Source: Tipula vernalis (lineage: Eukaryota > Arthropoda > Insecta > Diptera > Tipulidae). From it: a stretch of DNA of 64,000 nucleotides. Numbering within the stretch: position 1 is the first letter of the stretch; each line of letters starts with the position of its first letter. The DNA is taken from the NCBI GenBank assembly GCA_958295665.1, contig OY282560.1, positions 93,286,311 to 93,350,310 on the forward strand, in the 5' to 3' direction. Below, piece after piece: positions 27,701 to 41,300 of this stretch. The notes beneath the pieces are model-generated. The model saw only the letters and a program-made list of their open reading frames with translations. It ran no database searches and was not told the DNA's origin. The position numbers were made by a program, and so were the translations under genes.

Positions 27701-30700
27701 ATGACTCTATCAATAGGTGCTGAGACCTGTAATTATCATGCCAACGGGCATTTAGATCGCTCGAATATTTCTACACATTTCGTAGAAAATTCGATTTTAT
27801 GGAAAATCACCTGAACTATAGACCATGAATCCATAATAAAAAACGAAAATCTGCAATTATGTTCCGATTTGGTTGATTGATGACTCTATCAATAGGTGCT
27901 GAGACCTGTAATTATCATGCCAACGGGCATTTAGATTGCTCGAATATTTCGACACATTTCGTAGAAAATTCGATATTATGGAAAATCACCTGAACTATAG
28001 ACCATGAATCCATAATAAAAAACGAAAATCTGCAATTATGTTCCGATTTGGTTGATTGATGACTCTATCAATAGGTGCTGAGACCTGTAATTATCATGCC
28101 AACGGGCATTTAGATCGCTCGAATATTTCTACACATTTCGTAGAAAATTCGATTTTATGGAAAATCACCTGAACTATAGACCATGAATCCATAATAAAAA
28201 ACGAAAATCTGCAATTATGTTCCGATTTGGTTGATTGATGACTCTATCAATAGGTGCTGAGACCTGTAATTGTCATGCCAACGGGCATTTAGATCGCTCG
28301 AATATTTCTACACATTTCGTAGAAAATTCGATATTATGGAAAATCACCTGAACTATAGACCATGAATCCATAATAAAAAACGAAAATCTGCAATTATGTT
28401 CCGATTTGGTTGATTGATGACTCTATCAATAGGTGCTGAGACCTGTAATTATCATGCCAACGGGCATTTAGATTGCTCGAATATTTCTACACATTTCGTA
28501 GAAAATTCGATATTATGGAAAATCACCTGAACTATAGACCATGAATTCATAATAAAAAACGAAAATCTGCAATTGTGCTCCGATTTGGTTGATTGATGCC
28601 TCTATCAATAGGTGCTGAGACCTGTAATTGTCATGCCAACGGGCATTTAGATCGCTCGAATATTTCTACACATTTCGTAGAAAATTCGATATTATGGAAA
28701 ATCACCTGAACTATAGACCATGAATCCATAATAAAAAACGAAAATCTGCAATTGTGCTCCGATTTGGTTGATTGATGCCTCTATCAATAGGTGCTGAGAC
28801 CTGTAATTGTCATGCCAACGGGCATTTAGATCGCTCGAATATTTCTACACATTTCGTAGAAAATTCGATATTATGGAAAATCACCTGAACTATAGACCAT
28901 GAATCCATAATAAAAAACGAAAATCTGCAATTATGTTCCGATTTGGTTGATTGATGACTCTATCAGTAGATCGCTCGAATATTTCTACACATTTCTTAGA
29001 AAATTCAATTTTATGGAAAATCACCTGAACTATAGACCATAAATTCATAATAAAAAAACGAAAATCTGCAATTATGTTCCGATTTGGTTGATTGATGACT
29101 CTATCAATAGGTGCTGAGACCTATAATTGTTATGCCAACGGGCATTTAGATCGCTCGAATATTTCTACACATTTCGTAGAAAATTCGATATTATGGAAAA
29201 TCACCTGAACTATAGACCATGAATCCATAATAAAAAACGAAAATCTGCAATTGTGCTCCGATTTGGTTGGTTGATGCCTCTATCAATAGGTGCTGAGACC
29301 TGTAATTGTCATGCCAACGGGCATTTAGATCGCTCGAATATTTCTACACATTTCGTAGAAAATTCGATTTTATGGAAAATCACCTGAACTATAGACCATG
29401 AATCCATAATAAAAAACGAAAATCTGCAATTATGTTCCGATTTGGTTGATTGATGACTCTATCAATAGGTGCTGAGACCTGTAATTATCATGCCAACGGG
29501 CATTTAGATTGCTCGAATATTTCTACACATTTCGTAGAAAATTCGATATTATGGAAAATCACCTGAACTATAGACCATGAATCCATAAAAAAAACGAAAA
29601 TCTACAATTATGTTCCGATTTGGTTGATTGATGACTCTATCAATAGGTGCTGAGACCTGTAATTATCATGCCAACGGGCATTTAGATCGCTCGAATATTT
29701 CTACACATTTCGTAAAAAATTCGATTTTATGGAAAATCACCTGAACTATAGACCATGAATCCATAATAAAAAACGAAAATCTGCAATTATGTTCCGATTT
29801 GGTTGATTGATGACTCTATCAATAGGTGCTGAGACCTGTAATTGTCATGCCAACGGGCATTTAGATCGCTCGAATATTTCTACACATTTCGTAGAAAATT
29901 CGATATTATGGAAAATCACCTGAACTATAGACCATGAATTCATAATAAAAAACGAAAATCTGCAATTATGTTCCGATTTGGTTGATTGATGACTCTATCA
30001 ATAGGTGCTGAGACCTGTAATTATCATGCCAACGGGCATTTAGATTGCTCGAATATTTCTACACATTTCGTAGAAAATTCGATATTATGGAAAATCACCT
30101 GAACTATAGACCATGAATCCATAATAAAAAACGAAAATCTGCAATTGTGCTCCGATTTGGTTGATTGATGCCTCTATCAATAGGTGCTGAGACCTGTAAT
30201 TGTCATGCCAACGGGCATTTAGATCGCTCGAATATTTCTACACATTTCGTAGAAAATTCGATATTATGGAAAATCACCTGAACTATAGACCATGAATCCA
30301 TAATAAAAAACGAAAATCTGCAATTGTGCTCCGATTTGGTTGATTGATGCCTCTATCAATAGGTGCTGAGACCTGTAATTGTCATGCCAACGGGCATTTA
30401 GATCGCTCGAATATTTCTACACATTTCGTAGAAAATTCGATATTATGGAAAATCACCTGAACTATAGACCATGAATCCATAATAAAAAACGAAAATCTGC
30501 AATTATGTTCCGATTTGGTTGATTGATGACTCTATCAATAGGTGCTGAGACCTGTAATTATCATGCCAACGGGCATTTAGATTGCTCGAATATTTCTACA
30601 CATTTCGTAGAAAATTCGATATTATGGAAAATCACCTGAACTATAGACCATGAATCCATAATAAAAAACGAAAATCTGCAATTATGTTCCGATTTGGTTG

Positions 30701-33199
30701 ATTGATGACTCTATCAATAGGTGCTGAGACCTGTAATTATCATGCCAACGGGCATTTAGATCGCTCGAATATTTCTACACATTTCGTAGAAAATTCGATT
30801 TTATGGAAAATCACCTGAACTATAGACCATGAATCCATAATAAAAAACGAAAATCTGCAATTATATTCCGATTTGGTTGATTGATGACTCTATCAATAGG
30901 TGCTGAGACCTGTAATTGTCATGTCAACGGGCATTTAGATCGCTCGAATATTTCTACACATTTCGTAGAAAATTCGATATTATGGAAAATCACCTGAACT
31001 ATAGACCATGAATCCATAATAAAAAACGAAAATCTGCAATTATGTTCCGATTTGGTTGATTGATGACTCTTTCAGTAGATCGCTCGAATATTTCTACACA
31101 TTTCTTAGAAAATTCGTTATTATGGAAAATCACCTGAACTATAGACCATGAATCCATAATAAAAAACGAAAATCTGCAATTATGTTCCGATTTGGTTGAT
31201 TGATGACTCTATCAATAGGTGCTGAGACCTGTAATTATCATGCCAACGGGCATTTAGATTGCTCGAATATTTCTACACATTTCGTAGAAAATTCCATATT
31301 ATGGAAAATCACCTGAACTATAGACCATGAATCCATAATAAAAAACGAAAATCTGCAATTATGTTCCGATTTGGTTGATTGATGACTCTATCAATAGGTG
31401 CTGAGACCTGTAATTATCATGCCAACGGGCATTTAGATTGCTCGAATATTTCTACACATTTCGTAGAAAATTCGATATTATGGAAAATCACCTGAACTAT
31501 AGACCATGAATCCATAATAAAAAACGAAAATCTGCAATTATGTTCCGATTTGGTTGATTGATGACTCTATCAGTAGATCGCTCGAATATTTCTACACATT
31601 TCTTAGAAAATTCAATTTTATGGAAAATCACCTGAACTATAGACCATAAATTCATAATAAAAAACGAAAATCTGCAATTGTGCTCCGATTTGATTGATTG
31701 ATGCCTCTATCAATAGGTGCTGAGACATGTAATTGTCATGCCAACGGCCATTTAGATCGCTCGAATATTTCTACACATTTCGTAGAAAATTCGATATTAT
31801 GGAAAATCACCTGAACTATAGACCATGAATCCATAATAAAAAACGAAAATCTGCAATTGTGTTCCGATTTGGTTGATTGATGCCTCTATCAATAGGTGCT
31901 GAGACTTGTAATTGTCATGCCAACGGGCATTTAGATCGCTCGAATATTTCTACACATTTCGTAGAAAATTCGATATTATGGAAAATCACCTGAACTATAG
32001 ACCATGAATCCATAATAAAAAACGAAAATCTGCAATTATGTTCCGATTTGGTTGATTGATGACTCTATCAGTAGATCGCTCGAATATTTCTACACATTTC
32101 TTAGAAAATTCAATTTTATGGAAAATCACCTGAACTATAGACCATAAATTCATAATAAAAAACGAAAATCTGCAATTGTGCTCCGATTTGATTGATTGAT
32201 GCCTCTATCAATAGGTGCTGAGACATGTAATTGTCATGCCAACGGGCATTTAGATCGCTCGAATATTTTTACACATTTCGTAGAAAATTCGATATTATGG
32301 AAAATCACCTGAACTATAGACCATGAATCCATAATAAAAAACGAAAATCTGCAATTATGTTCCGATTTGGTTGATTGATGACTCTATCAGTAGATCGCTC
32401 GAATATTTCTACACATTTCTTAGAAAATTCAATTTTATGGAAAATCACCTGAACTATAGACCATGAATCCATAATAAAAAACGAAAATCTGCAATTATGT
32501 TCCGATTTGGTTGATTGATGACTCTATCAATAGGTGCTGAGACCTGTAATTATCATGCCAACGGGCATTTAGATTGCTCGAATATTTCTACACATTTCGT
32601 AGAAAATTCGATATTATGGAAAATCACCTGAACTATAGACCATGAATCCATAATAAAAAACGAAAATCTGCAATTATGTTCCGATTTGGTTGATTGATGA
32701 CTCTATCAATAGGTGCTGAGACCTGTAATTATCATGCCAACGGGCATTTAGATTGCTCGAATATTTCTACACATTTCGTAGAAAATTCGATATTATGGAA
32801 AATCACCTGAACTATAGACCATGAATCCATAATAAAAAACGAAAATCTGCAATTATGTTCCGATTTGGTTGATTGATGACTCTATCAATAGGTGCTGAGA
32901 CCTGTAATTATCATGCCAACGGGCATTTAGATTGCTCGAATATTTCTACACATTTCGTAGAAAATTCGATATTATGGAAAATCACCTGAACTATAGACCA
33001 TGAATCCATAATAAAAAACGAAAATCTGCAATTGTGCTCCGATTTGGTTGATTGATGCCTCTATCAATAGGTGCTGAGACCTGTAATTTTCATGCCAACG
33101 GGCATTTAGATTGCTCGAATATTTCTACACATTTCGTAGAAAATTCGATATTATGGAAAATCACCTGAACTATAGACCATGAATCCATAATAAAAAACG

Positions 33200-36100
33200 A
33201 AAATCTGCAATTATGTTCCGATTTGGTTGATTGATGACTCATTCAGTAGATCGCTCGAATATTTCTACACATTTCTTAGAAAAGTCAATTTTATGGAAAA
33301 TCACCTGAACTATAGACCATAAATTCATAATAAAAAACGAAAATCTGCAATTGTGCTCCGATTTGATTGATTGATGCCTCTATCAATAGGTGCTGAGACA
33401 TGTAATTGTCATGCCAACGGCCATTTAGATCGCTCGAATATTTCTACACATTTCGTAGAAAATTCGATATTATGGAAAATCACCTGAACTATAGACCATG
33501 AATCCATAATAAAAAACGAAAATCTGCAATTGTGTTCCGATTTGGTTGATTGATGCCTCTATCAATAGGTGCTGAGACCTGTAATTGTCATGCCAACGGG
33601 CATTTAGATCGCTCGAATATTTCTACACATTTCGTAGAAAATTCGATATTATGGAAAATCACCTGAACTATAGACCATGAATCCATAATAAAAAACGAAA
33701 ATCTGCAATTATGTTCCGATTTGGTTGATTGATGACTCTATCAATAGGTGCTGAGACCTGTAATTATCATGCCAACGGGCATTTAGATTGCTCGAATATT
33801 TCTACACATTTCGTAGAAAATTCGATATTATGGAAAATCACCTGAACTATAGACCATGAATCCATAATAAAAAACGAAAATCTGCAATTATGTTCCGATT
33901 TGGTTGATTGATGACTCTATCAATAGGTGCGGAGACCTGTAATTATCATGCCAACGGGCATTTAGATTGCTCGAATATTTCTACACATTTCGTAGAAAAT
34001 TCGATATTATGGAAAATCACCTGAACTATAGACCATGAATCCATAATAAAAAACGAAAATCTGCAATTATGTTCCGATTTGGTTGATTGATGACTCTATC
34101 AATAGGTGCTGAGACCTGTAATTATCATGCCAACGGGCATTTAGATTGCTCGAATATTTCTACACATTTCGTAGAAAATTCGATATTATGGAAAATCACC
34201 TGAACTATAGACCATGAATCCATAATAAAAAACGAAAATCTGCAATTATGTTCCGATTTGGTTGATTGATGACTCTATCAATAGGTGCTGAGACCTGTAA
34301 TTATCATGCCAACGGGCATTTAGATTGCTCGAATATTTCTACACATTTCGTAGAAAATTCGATATTATGGAAAATCACCTGAACTATAGACCATGAATCC
34401 ATAATAAAAAACGAAAATCTGCAATTATGTTCCGATTTGGTTGATTGATGACTCTATCAATAGGTGCTGAGACCTGTAATTATCATGCCAACGGGCATTT
34501 AGATTGCTCGAATATTTCTACACATTTCGTAGAAAATTCGATATTATGGAAAATCACCTGAACTATAGACCATGAATCCATAATAAAAAAAGAAAATCTG
34601 CAATTATGTTCCGATTTGGTTGATTGATGACTCTATCAATAGGTGCGGAGACCTGTAATTATCATGCCAACGGGCATTTAGATTGCTCGAATATTTCTAC
34701 ACATTTCGTAGAAAATTCGATATTATGGAAAATCACCTGAACTATAGACCATGAATCCATAATAAAAAACGAAAATCTGCAATTATGTTCCGATTTGGTT
34801 GATTGATGACTCTATCAATAGGTGCTGAGACCTGTAATTATCATGCCAACGGGCATTTAGATTGCTCGAATATTTCTACACATTTCGTAGAAAATTCGAT
34901 ATTATGGAAAATCACCTGAACTATAGACCATGAATCCATAATAAAAAACGAAAATCTGCAATTATGTTCCGATTTGGTTGATTGATGCCTCTATCAATAG
35001 GTGCTGAGACCTGTAATTGTCATGCCAACGGGCATTTAGATTGCTCGAATATTTCTACACATTTCGTAGAAAATTCGATATTATGGAAAATCACCTGAAC
35101 TATAGACCATGAATCCATAATAAAAAACGAAAATCTGCAATTATGTTCCGATTTGGTTGATTGATGACTCTATCAATAGGTGCTGAGACCTGTAATTATC
35201 ATGCCAACGGGCATTTAGATTGCTCGAATATTTCTACACATTTCGTAGAAAATTCGATATTATGGAAAATCACCTGAACTATAGACCATGAATCCATAAT
35301 AAAAAACGAAAATCTGCAATTATGTTCCGATTTGGTTGATTGATGCCTCTATCAATAGGTGCTGAGACCTGTAATTTTCATGCCAACGGGCATTTAGATT
35401 GCTCGAATATTTCTACACATTTCGTAGAAAATTCGATATTATGGAAAATCACCTGAACTATAGACCATGAATCCATAATAAAAAACGAAAATCTGCAATT
35501 ATGTTCCGATTTGGTTGATTGATGACTCTATCAATAGGTGCGGAGACCTGTAATTATCATGCCAACGGGCATTTAGATTGCTCGAATATTTCTACACATT
35601 TCGTAGAAAATTCGATATTATGGAAAATCACCTGAACTATAGACCATGAATCCATAATAAAAAACGAAAATCTGCAATTATGTTCCGATTTGGTTGATTG
35701 ATGACTCTATCAATAGGTGCTGAGACCTGTAATTATCATGCCAACGGGCATTTAGATTGCTCGAATATTTCTACACATTTCGTAGAAAATTCGATATTAT
35801 GGAAAATCACCTGAACTATAGACCATGAATCCATAATAAAAAACGAAAATCTGCAATTATGTTCCGATTTGGTTGATTGATGCCTCTATCAATAGGTGCT
35901 GAGACCTGTAATTTTCATGCCAACGGGCATTTAGATCGCTCGAATATTTCTACACATTTCGTAGAAAATTCGATATTATGGAAAATCACCTGAACTATAG
36001 ACCATGAATCCATAATAAAAAACGAAAATCTGCAATTATGTTCCGATTTGGTTGATTGATGACTCTATCAATAGGTGCTGAGACCTGTAATTATCATGCC

Positions 36101-37960
36101 AACGGGCATTTAGATTGCTCGAATATTTCTACACATTTCGTAGAAAATTCGATATTATGGAAAATCACCTGAACTATAGACCATGAATCCATAATAAAAA
36201 ACGAAAATCTGCAATTATGTTCCGATTTGGTTGATTGATGACTCTATCAATAGGTGCGGAGACCTGTAATTATCATGCCAACGGGCATTTAGATTGCTCG
36301 AATATTTCTACACATTTCGTAGAAAATTCGATATTATGGAAAATCACCTGAACTATAGACCATGAATCCATAATAAAAAACGAAAATCTGCAATTATGTT
36401 CCGATTTGGTTGATTGATGACTCTATCAATAGGTGCTGAGACCTGTAATTATCATGCCAACGGGCATTTAGATTGCTCGAATATTTCTACACATTTCGTA
36501 GAAAATTCGATATTATGGAAAATCACCTGAACTATAGACCATGAATCCATAATAAAAAACGAAAATCTGCAATTATGTTCCGATTTGGTTGATTGATGCC
36601 TCTATCAATAGGTGCTGAGACCTGTAATTTTCATGCCAACGGGCATTTAGATCGCTCGAATATTTCTACACATTTCGTAGAAAATTCGATATTATGGAAA
36701 ATCACCTGAACTATAGACCATGAATCCATAATAAAAAACGAAAATCTGCAATTATGTTCCGATTTGGTTGATTGATGACTCTATCAATAGGTGCTGAGAC
36801 CTGTAATTATCATGCCAACGGGCATTTAGATTGCTCGAATATTTCTACACATTTCGTAGAAAATTCGATATTATGGAAAATCACCTGAACTATAGACCAT
36901 GAATCCATAATAAAAAACGAAAATCTGCAATTATGTTCCGATTTGGTTGATTGATGACTCTATCAATAGGTGCGGAGACCTGTAATTATCATGCCAACGG
37001 GCATTTAGATTGCTCGAATATTTCTACACATTTCGTAGAAAATTCGATATTATGGAAAATCACCTGAACTATAGACCATGAATCCATAATAAAAAACGAA
37101 AATCTGCAATTATGTTCCGATTTGGTTGATTGATGACTCTATCAATAGGTGCTGAGACCTGTAATTATCATGCCAACGGGCATTTAGATTGCTCGAATAT
37201 TTCTACACATTTCGTAGAAAATTCGATATTATGGAAAATCACCTGAACTATAGACCATGAATCCATAATAAAAAACGAAAATCTGCAATTATGTTCCGAT
37301 TTGGTTGATTGATGACTCTATCAATAGGTGCTGAGACCTGTAATTATCATGCCAACGGGCATTTAGATTGCTCGAATATTTCTACACATTTCGTAGAAAA
37401 TTCGATATTATGGAAAATCACCTGAACTATAGACCATGAATCCATAATAAAAAACGAAAATCTGCAATTATGTTCCGATTTGGTTGATTGATGACTCTAT
37501 CAATAGGTGCGGAGACCTGTAATTATCATGCCAACGGGCATTTAGATTGCTCGAATATTTCTACACATTTCGTAGAAAATTCGATATTATGGAAAATCAC
37601 CTGAACTATAGACCATGAATCCATAATAAAAAACGAAAATCTGCAATTATGTTCCGATTTGGTTGATTGATGACTCTATCAATAGGTGCTGAGACCTGTA
37701 ATTATCATGCCAACGGGCATTTAGATTGCTCGAATATTTCTACACATTTCGTAGAAAATTCGATATTATGGAAAATCACCTGAACTATAGACCATGAATC
37801 CATAATAAAAAACGAAAATCTGCAATTATGTTCCGATTTGGTTGATTGATGCCTCTATCAATAGGTGCTGAGACCTGTAATTTTCATGCCAACGGGCATT
37901 TAGATTGCTCGAATATTTCTACACATTTCGTAGAAAATTCGATATTATGGAAAATCACCT
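33200..37960 (+). repeat. 716-bp (4-monomer) higher-order repeat region
   Basis: The rare GTGCGGAGACC variant (instead of GTGCTGAGACC) occurs at about 33929, 34645, 35540, 36256, 36972 and 37509. The spacings are 716, 895, 716, 716 and 537 bp, all exact multiples of 179. AATTTTCATG copies follow the same rhythm (35374, 35911, 36627). No deleted monomers occur between about 33.7 and 38.0 kb, so phase is kept. This is the most regular higher-order stretch in the window. Confidence 0.88.
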
Positions 37961-38399
37961 GAACTATAGACCATGAATCCATAATAAAAAACGAAAATCT
38001 GCAATTATGTTCCGATTTGGTTGATTAATGACTCATTCAGTAGATCGCTCGAATATTTCTACACATTTCTTAGAAAAGTCAATTTTATGGAAAATCACCT
38101 GAACTATAGACCATAAATTCATAATAAAAAACGAAAATCTGCAATTGTGCTCCGATTTGATTGATTGATGCCTCTATCAATAGGTGCTGAGACATGTAAT
38201 TGTCATGCCAACGGCCATTAAGATCGCTCGAATATTTCTACACATTTCGTAGAAAATTCGATATTATGGAAAATCACCTGAACTATAGACCATGAATCCA
38301 TAATAAAAAACGAAAATCTGCAATTGTGTTCCGATTTGGTTGATTGATGACTCTATCAATAGGTGCTGAGACCTGTAATTATCATGCCAACGGGCATTT

Positions 38400-41300
38400 A
38401 GATTGCTCGAATATTTCTACACATTTCGTAGAAAATTCGATATTATGGAAAATCACCTGAACTATAGACCATGAATCCATAATAAAAAACGAAAATCTGC
38501 AATTATGTTCCGATTTGGTTGATTGATGACTCTATCAATAGGTGCTGAGACCTGTAATTATCATGCCAACGGGCATTTAGATTGCTCGAATATTTCTACA
38601 CATTTCGTAGAAAATTCGATATTATGGAAAATCACCTGAACTATAGACCATGAATCCATAATAAAAAACGAAAATCTGCAATTATGTTCCGATTTGGTTG
38701 ATTGATGACTCTATCAATAGGTGCTGAGACCTGTAATTATCATGCCAACGGGCATTTAGATTGCTCGAATATTTCTACACATTTCGTAGAAAATTCGATA
38801 TTATGGAAAATCACCTGAACTATAGACCATGAATCCATAATAAAAAACGAAAATCTGCAATTATGTTCCGATTTGGTTGATTGATGACTCTATCAATAGG
38901 TGCTGAGACCTGTAATTATCATGCCAACGGGCATTTAGATTGCTCGAATATTTCTACACATTTCGTAGAAAATTCGATATTATGGAAAATCACCTGAACT
39001 ATAGACCATGAATCCATAATAAAAAACGAAAATCTGCAATTGTGCTCCGATTTGGTTGATTGATGCCTCTATCAATAGGTGCTGAGACCTGTAATTTTCA
39101 TGCCAACGGGCATTTAGATTGCTCGAATATTTCTACACATTTCGTAGAAAATTCGATATTATGGAAAATCACCTGAACTATAGACCATGAATCCATAATA
39201 AAAAACGAAAATCTGCAATTATGTTCCGATTTGGTTGATTAATGACTCATTCAGTAGATCGCTCGAATATTTCTACACATTTCTTAGAAAAGTCAATTTT
39301 ATGGAAAATCACCTGAACTATAGACCATAAATTCATAATAAAAAACGAAAATCTGCAATTGTGCTCCGATTTGATTGATTGATGCCTCTATCAATAGGTG
39401 CTGAGACATGTAATTGTCATGCCAACGGCCATTTAAATCGCTCGAATATTTCTACACATTTCGTAGAAAATTCGATATTATGGAAAATCACCTGAACTAT
39501 AGACCATGAATCCATAATAAAAAACGAAAATCTGCAATTGTGTTCCGATTTGGTTGATTGATGCCTCTATCAATAGGTGCTGAGACCTGTAATTGTCATG
39601 CCAACGGGCATTTAGATCGCTCGAATATTTCTACACATTTCGTAGAAAATTCGATATTATGGAAAATCACCTGAACTATAGACCATGAATCCATAATAAA
39701 AAACGAAAATCTGCAATTATGTTCCGATTTGGTTGATTGATGACTCTATCAGTAGATCGCTCGAATATTTCTACACATTTCTTAGAAAATTCAATTTTAT
39801 GGAAAATCACCTGAACTATAGACCATAAATTCATAATAAAAAACGAAAATCTGCAATTGTGCTCCGATTTGATTGATTGATGCCTCTATCAATAGGTGCT
39901 GAGACATGTAATTGTCATGCCAACGGGCATTTAGATCGCTCGAATATTTCTACACATTTCGTAGAAAATTCGATATTATGGAAAATCACCTGAACTATAG
40001 ACCATGAATCCATAATAAAAAACGAAAATCTGCAATTATGTTCCGATTTGGTTGATTGATGACTCTATCAGTAGATCGCTCGAATATTTCTACACATTTC
40101 TTAGAAAATTCAATTTTATGGAAAATCACCTGAACTATAGACCATAAATTCATAATAAAAAACGAAAATCTGCAATTGTGCTCCGATTTGATTGATTGAT
40201 GCCTCTATCAATAGGTGCTGAGACATGTAATTGTCATGCCAACGGCCATTTAGATCGCTCGAATATTTCTACACATTTCGTAGAAAATTCGATATTATGG
40301 AAAATCACCTGAACTATAGACCATGAATCCATAATAAAAAACGAAAATCTGCAATTGTGTTCCGATTTGGTTGATTGATGACTCTATCAATAGGTGCTGA
40401 GACCTGTAATTGTCATGCCAACGGGCATTTAGATCGCTCGAATATTTCTACACATTTCGTAGAAAATTCGATATTATGGAAAATCACCTGAACTATAGAC
40501 CATGAATCCATAATAAAAAACGAAAATCTGCAATTATGTTCCGATTTGGTTGATTGATGACTCTATCAGTAGATCGCTCGAATATTTCTACACATTTCTT
40601 AGAAAATTCAATTTTATGGAAAATCACCTGAACTATAGACCATAAATTCATAATAAAAAAACGAAAATCTGCAATTGTGCTCCGATTTGGATAATTGATG
40701 CCTCTATCAATAGGTACTGAGACCTGTAATTGTCATGCCAGCGGGCATTTAGATCGCTCGAATATTTCTACACATTTCGTAGAAAATTCGATTTTATGGA
40801 AAATCACCTGGACTATAGACCATGAATCCATAATAAAAAACGAAAATCTGCAATTATGTTCCGATTTGGTTGATTGATGACTCTATCAATAGGTGCTGAG
40901 ACCTGTAATTATCATGCCAACGGGCATTTAGATTGCTCGAATATTTCTACACATTTCGTAGAAAATTCGATATTATGGAAAATCACCTGAACTATAGACC
41001 ATGAATCCATAATAAAAAACGAAAATCTGCAATTATGTTCCGATTTGGTTGATTGATGACTCTATCAATAGGTGCTGAGACCTGTAATTATCATGCCAAC
41101 GGGCATTTAGATCGCTCGAATATTTCTACACATTTCGTAGAAAATTCGATATTATGGAAAATCACCTGAACTATAGACCATGAATCCATAATAAAAAACG
41201 AAAATCTGCAATTGTGTTCCGATTTGGTTGATTGATGCCTCTATCAATAGGTGCTGAGACCTGTAATTGTCATGCCAACGGGCATTTAGATCGCTCGAAT

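Noticed and set aside
40695..40877. 60-codon open frame in the satellite (also at 44797-44979)
   Set aside because: It is one monomer read through because a TGA became TGG. Both copies come from a 4102-bp duplication, no other monomer is open, and there is no codon bias or homology.
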